This document shows positions 6,462-14,038 of a DNA stretch of 64,000 bases, piece after piece. Numbering within the stretch: the first letter of the stretch is position 1; each line of letters begins with the position of its first letter. The notes under the pieces are model-generated. The model had not been told where the DNA came from. It did no database searches and saw only the letters and a list, made by a program, of their open reading frames with translations. Source of the DNA: Acidobacteriota bacterium. Its GTDB lineage: Bacteria; Acidobacteriota; Thermoanaerobaculia; Multivoradales; JBCCEF01. Position numbers and translations under genes: made by a program. The stretch spans positions 1-64,000 of the forward strand of contig JBCCHV010000028.1 in NCBI GenBank assembly GCA_039028635.1. The letters are read 5' to 3'.

Positions 6462-8975
6462 CTAGGAGTCGGTGAGGTCGGGCTGCGGGCGCCCCCAGGC
6501 GCGGTAGAGAGCTTTCCAGCGGTCGCGGGCGAGGGCCGTCTTGGCGGAGTCGGGGCCCTGGTGGTCGCGGATCGCCCGGTAGCTGCGGGTCAACAGCGGC
6601 TCGGCTTCGGCGTAGCGCCCCTGGGCGGTCAGGCATTCTCCGAGAACGCTCTCCCCCAGCCCCCGCAGATACGGGCTCTCGAGACGGCTTCCCCACTGCT
6701 CGAGCCAGTCCCTGAGCAGCGCCTCACCGGCCTCCGCCCGTCCCTGGCGTAGCCGCACAGAAGCGATGCCGGCGCGATTGACCCAGACGGCAAAGTGAGC
6801 CGGCGAGAAGGCCTGCTCCATGATCGCGGAACTCGCCCGGTAGCTTTCCTCGGCCGCGGCGAGCTCGCCGGCGGCGAGTTGGAGGTCCCCGAGGTTTTTG
6901 AGGGGAGCGGCCAAGCCCGGATTGTCGGCTCCACGCAGCCGCCGTTGTAGGACCACCGCCTGTCCCAGCAGCTCGAGGGCATCCCGGATCTGCCCTTCCT
7001 GGCGATAGGCGAGTCCGAGATTGTTGAGCAGGGCGACCCGCTCGGGGTGGTCGGGGCCATAGGCGAGGCGGTGCAGGCGGACGGCTTCCCGATAGAGCGG
7101 AATCGCCGCGCTATTGCGGCCCGTGGACGTCAACACCCGAGCCCGCCCGGCGAAGGCGCGGGCCTTGTCGGACTCGCCATCCTCGAAGGCGGCGCGAGCC
7201 AGCTCGAGGGCCTCCTCCGAAGGCTCGTCGGCCCGCTGGAAGTCCCCCTTGAGGCAGAGCAGCGAGACCAGATCCGTCAGCAGCACGGCGACATCGCGGT
7301 CCTCGGCTCGCGGGCTGGCGGCGACGATCGACAGCCCCTCTCGGATCCGCGTCTCGCCGGCGTCGAGGCGGTTCTGCCAGCCCGCCACGGTGCCCAGCGT
7401 ACCGAGCAAGGAGGCCACCGCCAGACTGTCGCCACCGTCGAGGCCGCGGCGAATCTGCAGGGCCTCTTCGAGCTGCACCTCGGCGAGGTCGTAGATGCCG
7501 AGGTCGCGGTAGATGTTGCCGGTGATCTCGAGCAGCTCGGCGCGATCGCCCGGCTGATCGACGAGCTTGCCCTCGAGGCTACGGGCGCTGCGCTCGACGG
7601 CCTGGCGGAGGGTGAGCGCCTCGCCTTCGACGGCCACCTGGAAGACTTCCTGGACGAAACCCACCAGGCGCTCGGCGCGACGCTGGGCGAGGCGCGCTTC
7701 GTCGCGCTCACTGGCAAGGAGCAGGCTCTGGCGCCAGCTGGTCACTCCGAGAGCGCTGACCACCGTCATCAGCAGCGCCACCAGACCGGCGGCCAGCCGA
7801 TGGCGGGACAGAAAGCGGCCGGTGCGATAGGTCCATCGGTCGGGCCGGGCGCGCACCGGGAAGCCCTCCAGATGCCGCCTCAAATCCTCGTCGAGGAGCT
7901 CGACGGAACGATAGCGCTGCTCGGGATCGACCGCCAAGGCGGTCCCGAGGATGGCGTCGAGATCGCCGCGCAGGCTACGCCGCAGCCCTTCCGGAGACGT
8001 ATCCCGCTCCTCCGCCACCCGCCGCGCCTCCTCGGCGCCGGCACCATCCCGGCCGATCACGAGTGAGCTCGGCGCCGGGGTCGACGCGGCGACCCCGGGG
8101 TCCGGAGAGTGACCGGTGAGCAGCTCGTGGAGCAAGACTCCCAGGGAGTAGAGATCGCTGCCGGTGGTCACCGCTTCGCCCCGGCGCTGCTCGGGGTTGG
8201 CGTAGCGCGGCGTCATCAGCCGTACCCAGGCTTCGGTCTCGTCCGGCGCCAGCGGCCACTGAGCGGGATCGAGCAGCTTGGCAATGCCGAAATCGAGTAG
8301 CTTGGGCTCGCCTTCGGCGGTCACCAGGATGTTGGATGGCTTGAGGTCACGGTGGACCACCAGGTTGCGGTGGGCGTGACCCACGGCGTCGAGCACCCGG
8401 CGAAACAGGCGCAGGCGCTGCTCGACGCTCAACCGGCGCTGGTGGCAATAGAGGTCGAGGGCGGTTCCCTCGACCCATTCGAGGACGACATAAAGGCGAC
8501 CGTCCTCGCTGCTGCCGCCGTCGATGATGCGAGCGATACCGGGATGCTCGAGGCGGGCCAAAATCTGGCGCTCGGCGCGAAAGCGTTGCTCGATGGCGGG
8601 CGAGGCGATCTCGCGCCGGATCACCTTGACTGCCACCTGCTGTTCGTAGCTGGCGTCGGCACGGTGTGCCGCATAGACCACCGACATGCCGCCGCGACCG
8701 ACTTCGTGAAGCAGTCGATAGGGGCCGAGGCGGTCGTCGGGAGCTGGCTCGCTCTCATCGTCGCCTGGGGGCGCCTCGCCAGCCGCCATCAGCTCGACGG
8801 GACTCTCGAGAAAACCCTGCGAGCGACCGGCTGCCGCCAGCAGGCGCGTCAAGGCCGCGGCCATCGCCGGATCCCCTCGGCCGATCTCCTGCAGCCGCCG
8901 GCTGCGCTCGTCGACCGCCAGCTCCTCGAGCTCGAGGAAGAGATGCTCGGCACTTTCCCAACGCTCAGAGCTCAA
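6462..8975 (-). CDS. Transmembrane Ser/Thr protein kinase with TPR repeats
   Basis: An 837-residue protein. A short helical N-terminal region is followed by a Hanks-type kinase domain (about 85-360): glycine loop GRGGMS (93-98), Lys117 in VAVK, HRD at 208-210 with KPSN, DFG at 228-230, and a PEQ activation-segment end. A membrane segment lies near residue 395 and the C-terminal half is TPR repeats with a Kinesin-light-chain-like pattern (ALxLxRRxxGxDHPxxAxxLxNLG). The start is TTG at 8973-8975, overlapping the end of a degraded sigma-factor gene. It is the same architecture as the kinases at 52047 and 60677, but more diverged and without a neighbouring Ig-repeat protein. Confidence 0.9.
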   Translation of the reverse strand: MSSERWESAEHLFLELEELAVDERSRRLQEIGRGDPAMAAALTRLLAAAGRSQGFLESPVELMAAGEAPPGDDESEPAPDDRLGPYRLLHEVGRGGMSVVYAAHRADASYEQQVAVKVIRREIASPAIEQRFRAERQILARLEHPGIARIIDGGSSEDGRLYVVLEWVEGTALDLYCHQRRLSVEQRLRLFRRVLDAVGHAHRNLVVHRDLKPSNILVTAEGEPKLLDFGIAKLLDPAQWPLAPDETEAWVRLMTPRYANPEQRRGEAVTTGSDLYSLGVLLHELLTGHSPDPGVAASTPAPSSLVIGRDGAGAEEARRVAEERDTSPEGLRRSLRGDLDAILGTALAVDPEQRYRSVELLDEDLRRHLEGFPVRARPDRWTYRTGRFLSRHRLAAGLVALLMTVVSALGVTSWRQSLLLASERDEARLAQRRAERLVGFVQEVFQVAVEGEALTLRQAVERSARSLEGKLVDQPGDRAELLEITGNIYRDLGIYDLAEVQLEEALQIRRGLDGGDSLAVASLLGTLGTVAGWQNRLDAGETRIREGLSIVAASPRAEDRDVAVLLTDLVSLLCLKGDFQRADEPSEEALELARAAFEDGESDKARAFAGRARVLTSTGRNSAAIPLYREAVRLHRLAYGPDHPERVALLNNLGLAYRQEGQIRDALELLGQAVVLQRRLRGADNPGLAAPLKNLGDLQLAAGELAAAEESYRASSAIMEQAFSPAHFAVWVNRAGIASVRLRQGRAEAGEALLRDWLEQWGSRLESPYLRGLGESVLGECLTAQGRYAEAEPLLTRSYRAIRDHQGPDSAKTALARDRWKALYRAWGRPQPDLTDS

Positions 8976-9213
8976 GGCGCTGCCCTTCGACCACGAAGCT
9001 GTAGAGCCAGACCCGGGACAGCTTCCACCAGCGACTGACGGTGGCCGGCGAGATGTTCAAAACGGAGGCGATCTCCTCCTTGTTGAGGCCGGCGAAGAAG
9101 CGCAGCTCGACCATGCGGGCCCGCTGCGGCGCCCGCTCCGCCAGCAGATCGAGGGCCTCGTCCAGGACCAGGAGATCGATCGGGCGCTCGCCGCTGGCGC
9201 GCTCCCTCCGGCT
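8965..9213 (-). pseudogene. Remnant of a HAL-type ECF sigma factor (C-terminal part)
   Basis: The minus strand encodes 82 residues, with no start codon at the expected place, that match the end of the intact sigma factors at 46814, 55187 and 63646: LDEALDLL, then V-E-L-R-F-F-A-G-L-N-K-E-E-I, then SPATVSRWWKLSRVWL, i.e. sigma region 4 with its helix-turn-helix. An in-frame TGA (9214-9216) closes it upstream. Sequence able to continue the homology appears in another frame just upstream, so a frameshift is possible. The missing 5' half would run into the divergent lipoprotein gene that begins at 9275. It overlaps the start of the kinase gene, preserving the usual sigma-kinase pairing. Confidence 0.65.
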
Positions 9214-9274
9214 TCATCCAGCTCCCCCCCGGTTCCGTAGGAACGGCGACTTCAAACCGACCCTCAGGAGAGCC

Positions 9275-10000
9275 ATGCGAGCCCTTCCCGCGATCCTCTT
9301 GCTCTGTCTCATCCTCGGCGGCTGCGGTCAGCGGCTGCTGATCATTCACGAACCGCGTTTCGCCACCGGAACGATGAAGATTCCCAGCGCTCGGGCCGGC
9401 TATCCGACCGGCGACTGGGGGCGCCCGACGGCCCAGGCGGCGGACGGTTTCGACTACATGCTGCGGTTCGTCCCGCCGCGTCCGCGGCCGGGCGCGGTGG
9501 TGGTCCAGGAGATCCAAGTGCGGGGCATGCGCCTGGTGAACTGTCAGGGACCGCCAGTTCCCTATTCGGTTCCTCCCGGGACGATCGAGTACTTCAAGCT
9601 GCCGAGCGACGACGTGCAGCAACGCTTCAATGTCCCCGCCGAAGAGCTGGTGAGCGAAGCCCGCCAAGGGCGGGTCTCCTACTTGGCGCTTCCCGGCAAC
9701 AACATTCCGAACTTCAATCAACCGAAGCACCGGGGCCAAAACGCCATCATCCTTTCCCAGGAGATCAACTATCTCTTCGGGCTGCCGCCGGCTCAGCGTC
9801 GGCTACTCGAGCGACCCAACCTGCGCCGCTCGGAGTTCACCCGCTGGTTTCATCGCGCCACCTACGACGGCTGCGGTTTCGATCCGCCGCCGTCGTGTGG
9901 CAAGAAGCACTGCCTCGACTTCCTGGTCACCGACATCGACAACCAACAGCAGGTCAGCCTTGATCTGGTGCCCTTCGCGAGCGACGGGGAGATGTTCTGA
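9275..10000 (+). CDS. Putative lipoprotein of unknown function
   Basis: A 241-residue product whose signal ends in a lipobox L-G-G-C (Cys17), so it is probably lipid-anchored. CAGGAG lies 4 bases upstream of the ATG. The mature part has no motif I recognise; it holds a few cysteines near the C-terminus (SCGKKHC) and a final V-T-D-I-D-N strand region. It overlaps the next lipoprotein gene by one base (TGATG), so the two are translated together. It is divergent from the sigma remnant and kinase. Confidence 0.7.
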   Translation: MRALPAILLLCLILGGCGQRLLIIHEPRFATGTMKIPSARAGYPTGDWGRPTAQAADGFDYMLRFVPPRPRPGAVVVQEIQVRGMRLVNCQGPPVPYSVPPGTIEYFKLPSDDVQQRFNVPAEELVSEARQGRVSYLALPGNNIPNFNQPKHRGQNAIILSQEINYLFGLPPAQRRLLERPNLRRSEFTRWFHRATYDGCGFDPPPSCGKKHCLDFLVTDIDNQQQVSLDLVPFASDGEMF

Positions 10001-10434
10001 TGAGGCGACGACTCTGCTGGATTGCACCGCTGCTGCTGGCGGTCGCTTGCTCCAACCCGGATCCCTCCCAAGTCGCCCCCCTGATGGCAGAGCAGCAGGT
10101 GCTTCTGCAGCAGGACGTGTCGCTGGCTGGCCGGCCCTTCCGCCTCGCCGTGGTGGGCTGGCAGGAGGAATGGCCTCTCGCCTCGGGGCAAAGCTTCGAG
10201 GCGCGCGCCCTCACCGTCACCGGCGATGACCGCCTGATCTCCTTCAGCAGCTCCACCGGGCCCTTCGACCTGACGATCGAGGGCGGTCGCCTGGAGTTCG
10301 GCGGCCATACCCTGGAGGCTACGGATCAGGTCGGACGCTTCCTCGCCGACGGTCAAGCGGTCGAGCTGAGCCCGAGGCTGCAAACCCTGCACGTCTTCTT
10401 CGACGGTACCTACCTCGGCCCTTGGCCCTTCTGA
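10000..10434 (+). CDS. Small putative lipoprotein
   Basis: A 144-residue product starting in the TGATG overlap with the previous gene. The signal ends LLLAVAC (Cys17), a usable though not ideal lipobox. The mature chain is beta-rich with no recognised domain. It is coupled to the upstream lipoprotein and the two may form a pair at the membrane. The function is unknown. Confidence 0.65.
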   Translation: MRRRLCWIAPLLLAVACSNPDPSQVAPLMAEQQVLLQQDVSLAGRPFRLAVVGWQEEWPLASGQSFEARALTVTGDDRLISFSSSTGPFDLTIEGGRLEFGGHTLEATDQVGRFLADGQAVELSPRLQTLHVFFDGTYLGPWPF

Positions 10435-10576
10435 GCCGGCGCGCACCCAAGGACACCGAGAGACTGGAGCCGGCCCCCTGACGATTCGGATGAAATGAAT
10501 TTACTTCCTTTCGACACATCTCTTCGAAAGCTGGCAGCACTGCCAGTCCGCCATGGTCCAGCTACTGGAGAGAGGG

Positions 10577-10951
10577 ATGGGAAACTACACGGATTTCGAC
10601 AACATCAAGACCAAACGACCGGCGCAGGCGGAACAGACTCGCTTGGCCACCGCCCAAGGCCTGGTGTATCGCGCTTACTCGCGTCCTTACGGGGACGGCC
10701 CCGCCAACGTCCTCAACCTGTTCGCCAGCGGTTTCTACGGCGATGCCCCGTGGAAGATGTTCTTCGTGCCGGTGGACGGCAAGCCTAACCACTACCGCCT
10801 GATGGAGGTGGTGCCGAGCGTCGTCTACTTCATCGTGTCGTACTACACCGCCTCCTACTCATCGCAGGTCGGCCTCCTCGAGCTCGGCGACGAGATCATC
10901 GTCGAAGACGCCCGCGGCGAGCACAAGGTCAAGGTCGTTCCGCTGACCTAG
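10577..10951 (+). CDS. Conserved-looking small protein of unknown function
   Basis: A 124-residue protein without signal peptide. I start it at the ATG preceded by a GGAG site 6 bases upstream (10567-10570); an ATG 8 codons earlier is possible. Notable stretches are F-Y-G-D-A-P-W-K-M-F-F-V-P and V-V-P-S-V-V-Y-F-I-V-S-Y-Y, and a D-E-I-I-V-E-D end. I recognise no family. A strong hairpin follows at 11065-11090. Confidence 0.55.
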   Translation: MGNYTDFDNIKTKRPAQAEQTRLATAQGLVYRAYSRPYGDGPANVLNLFASGFYGDAPWKMFFVPVDGKPNHYRLMEVVPSVVYFIVSYYTASYSSQVGLLELGDEIIVEDARGEHKVKVVPLT

Positions 10952-11064
10952 AGGCGCTTCGAGAGCAATCGCCTGCGTCCCTTGGGCGCTGGCGGCGACT
11001 CCTTGGGTGAAGAAGCGAGAAACCACACCTCACGCGGCCTCGGACAAGCCCTCACCTTCGGACT

Positions 11065-11090
11065 CTCCCGGCCTCCTAGGAGGCCGGGAG
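11065..11090. terminator. Perfect 13-bp palindromic hairpin between convergent genes
   Basis: The 26 bases are a perfect palindrome (CTCCCGGCCTCCT followed by its complement), lying between the stop of the + strand 10577 gene and the stop of the minus-strand gene ending at 11125. No T tract is present. It probably limits read-through in both directions. Confidence 0.55.
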
Positions 11091-11124
11091 GGTCACCCAC
11101 TACCGACAGCCGAGACCTGCTGGA

Positions 11125-13926
11125 TCAGTCCCAGCCGTCGTAGAAGAAGGCGCCGTTGTGCTCGAAGGGACGCGTCCCCGCGGGCGAGGTTCCGAGGTAG
11201 CAAGCCGGCTCACCGTCGAGGGTCCGGACGACGCCGACGGCGCAGTGGGAGTCGGCGGGAGCCATCACCGAACGCCCAACCACGGACAGATCGGCGAGGG
11301 AGACTCCGGGGCGGGGCAAGATCTCGCAGACGACCTTGTCGAGGGGCAGTGGACCGGGACCGCCATCGATCACCTCGATAAAGCGGGTGTGGACAGGACA
11401 GGCGCCGGGGCCGGCATGGTCGATGATGTCGATGTGGAGAATGCCGATCGAGGGAATCGTCACCTGATCGACGCCCGGTGACTGCACCTCGGTGAATAGG
11501 CAGTCGGGGCCCAGCGGGTCGGCACCATCAAAGCACTCGACTTCCGCGGCGACGGTGAACTGACCCGCAACGACTCTACCCTCCTCTCCGGCCGGCACCG
11601 GCGTGACATAGCAGGCCGCACCGTTGTCCCACGGCCGCAAGAACTCCGGTTCCTCCGGATCTTCAAACCAAAGCACCCCCGGGAAGCAGTTCTCGCTCGG
11701 CTCCGGGACGTCGCATCCGGTGCGGAAGAGCGGCGCCCGCGGCGGCACGCTGCCACCGAAGAAACCCTCGAGCTCCGTGATCACCAGAGAGACCATGGTC
11801 GGTGTCGGGAAGACGTGGGGCGTGTTGCACTTCTCCCAGGTGAAGTTGTCCCAGGGGACCGGACCGATCACGCTGCTCGTCGGGATGAAGGCATGGCGAT
11901 CGAGCTCGTACTCGAAGGTAGGGTCGAGGCCTGCCGGCAAATCGGCGCCGTTCAGCGCTTCCAAGAAGTCCAGCGTGGTGAAGCGGGTGCTCCCGGGAGT
12001 GGTATCGAAGCCCAATCCCGGAATCGGTCGATTGAGCTCGTCGCAAAAGGTGATCAGACCGTAGATCTCACTACAGATCCGCCGCCGATAGGCGACGGCA
12101 CCGGCGCCGTCGGAACGCACTTCCACCTCACCGTCGACGACGACCACCAGGCCGGCCGCCAGACTGGCCTGGGCGAGCAGCAGCTGAACATCCTGGCCCA
12201 GGCTCGACTGTGGAGTCCCCAAGCCGCTGCCATTGGCGCCGGCGACATTGCGGGTCGAGAGCGGTAGCTCTCCCATCGCCGTCGCTGCGCCATAGAAGGC
12301 AGCATTCTCGGGTCGCGGCATATACCAGCCCGGCGACTGGATGCTGGCGCCGCGAGGGTAAGTGCGCCGCATCAGTTGGGAAGCAGCGGGACTCTCGAGG
12401 GCTCCCAAGAACTTCTCGGCATCGGCGACGAAGTCCTTGAAATCCACCGCGGCGTATTGGAACCCGATGGGGATGTTGGCCCCGCGGTAGGGCCCGTCGA
12501 GGTTGATGAACAGGCCGGCATGATGCTCCAATCCCATCCCCTCGGCTTCCATCATTGCCCAGCGCGCCACCTGGGTCCCCATACTGCCAGCAATCACCGC
12601 CACCGATCCGGGAGTCAGCGCCTCGGGATGCACCAGATTCTCGAGCTCGGAAGTCAGAAGCTGTCGAATGGCGCGGCCGTTGCGCTGCATCCAATCACGA
12701 CCGTTCTGGTAGTCCACCGTGATGACGTCCAAGCCCACGTCGTGCATCATCTTGATGGTGCCCCCGAAGAGTTCGAGGATGGTGTCCTGAGTGCGCTCGT
12801 TGAAGATGTCGATACCGTCGATCAGGACCACCGGACGACGGAGCTGGACTTCGCAGGTCGACTCCGAGACCTGACGCACCGCCCCAGGGTGCGCCGGGAT
12901 CACCCGAACGTTCACCCGACCAGCGGAGGCCTGGAACGGCTCGTTCCAGGGCGCGAAGAACGGTGCTCCGACCACCGAACGGGTGAGGTCGACGAACCGC
13001 ACCCGCTCCTTGCCGTCTTGATTCTCGGCGAACCACTCCCCGGCAACACACGGCACCGGCGCTGCCGGAGGTACTCCCGGCGGCACCCAGGGCACCGGCG
13101 GCAGCGGCTTGCCGGGATCGCCCTCGACCGTGTGGAAGGGAACAAGGCCTCGGCCGGTGAGGGTGCGATCCCGCAAGACAGCGCGCACCGAGATCTCCAG
13201 GCTTCCGGAACGATCCGGAAGCCCTGCGACGCGAAAGGGGCGGTCGAGCTCGACGAGACGCTCGGCGGTATCCCCGATCCGCACCCAAACCTCTTCCACA
13301 TCACCAGCCGTTGGGCCATTCAGTAGCAGCAAGTCGGAAGGCACGACGAAGCGCGGCGACCAGCCGTAGACCTTCTCCGCCACCGCCTGGGCGGCGACGA
13401 AAGTCCGGGTCTCCCCGAGGCGGCCGGCGGGCAGATCGAGAACTCCGTCATGGACCCCCAGTGGCAGATCGCCGGCCATCGTGTCGTAGTCGATGATCGC
13501 CAGGCTGAGGGGAATCGCTCTCGCCTCTTCACGCCAGAAGCGGGCCCGCGACGCGATTTCTTCGGGGGCAAGGAGCGCCGCCGTCAGGGCACCGCGAGAG
13601 AGATCGAAGTAGGCCTGCTCGACCTGGCCCCGGGAAAGCGGCTTCTCGGCACCGTCGGTTCTCTCACCGAGGGTCGCCGCTTGCACCTGGGCACCGCCCC
13701 AGACCGCTCCCCGTTCAAGCAGGATGCCGGTTGGGACCTGGCTCGGTTCGAGGCGCGAGAAGGCGCGCTCGAGGGTCTCGGCGAGAGCTTCGGGGGCAGG
13801 CTCTTGCGGAGCTCCGAAGGCGGGAGAGCGCTCCCCGGCGAAAGCCATCCAGGGGAAGAGGACCGCAAGGATCAAGGCGAGTACCGCCCTGACTGCGGAG
13901 TCCAAGCCATCTTGAATCTTGATCAT
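11125..13926 (-). CDS. Large exported serine-hydrolase-like protein (paralogue A)
   Basis: A 933-residue exported protein: signal peptide (about 1-30), a long N-terminal beta-type region, then an alpha/beta-hydrolase core from about 365 (VVLIDGIDI, V-I-T-V-D-Y-Q-N-G-R-D-W) with the nucleophile elbow A-G-S-M-G (Ser448) and L-D-G-P-Y-R-G-A-N-I-P-I-G-F. The last 250 residues are beta-rich with several Cys. It is paralogous along its length to the next gene upstream. The ATG at 13924-13926 follows a GGAG 6 bases away; an ATG four codons earlier lacks one. Probable secreted lipase/esterase or acyltransferase; substrate unknown. The elbow has Ala where its paralogue has Gly. Confidence 0.75.
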   Translation of the reverse strand: MIKIQDGLDSAVRAVLALILAVLFPWMAFAGERSPAFGAPQEPAPEALAETLERAFSRLEPSQVPTGILLERGAVWGGAQVQAATLGERTDGAEKPLSRGQVEQAYFDLSRGALTAALLAPEEIASRARFWREEARAIPLSLAIIDYDTMAGDLPLGVHDGVLDLPAGRLGETRTFVAAQAVAEKVYGWSPRFVVPSDLLLLNGPTAGDVEEVWVRIGDTAERLVELDRPFRVAGLPDRSGSLEISVRAVLRDRTLTGRGLVPFHTVEGDPGKPLPPVPWVPPGVPPAAPVPCVAGEWFAENQDGKERVRFVDLTRSVVGAPFFAPWNEPFQASAGRVNVRVIPAHPGAVRQVSESTCEVQLRRPVVLIDGIDIFNERTQDTILELFGGTIKMMHDVGLDVITVDYQNGRDWMQRNGRAIRQLLTSELENLVHPEALTPGSVAVIAGSMGTQVARWAMMEAEGMGLEHHAGLFINLDGPYRGANIPIGFQYAAVDFKDFVADAEKFLGALESPAASQLMRRTYPRGASIQSPGWYMPRPENAAFYGAATAMGELPLSTRNVAGANGSGLGTPQSSLGQDVQLLLAQASLAAGLVVVVDGEVEVRSDGAGAVAYRRRICSEIYGLITFCDELNRPIPGLGFDTTPGSTRFTTLDFLEALNGADLPAGLDPTFEYELDRHAFIPTSSVIGPVPWDNFTWEKCNTPHVFPTPTMVSLVITELEGFFGGSVPPRAPLFRTGCDVPEPSENCFPGVLWFEDPEEPEFLRPWDNGAACYVTPVPAGEEGRVVAGQFTVAAEVECFDGADPLGPDCLFTEVQSPGVDQVTIPSIGILHIDIIDHAGPGACPVHTRFIEVIDGGPGPLPLDKVVCEILPRPGVSLADLSVVGRSVMAPADSHCAVGVVRTLDGEPACYLGTSPAGTRPFEHNGAFFYDGWD

Positions 13927-14038
13927 CCGTTTCTCCATGCTGTCGCCGGCGCCGGGCCGGCGGCGGTGAAATCTGGAGGAGAGGCCGAGTCGCACGGCCC
14001 CGCCTCGAAAGGAAGCAATGGGCGCCGCAGGGACGGGG

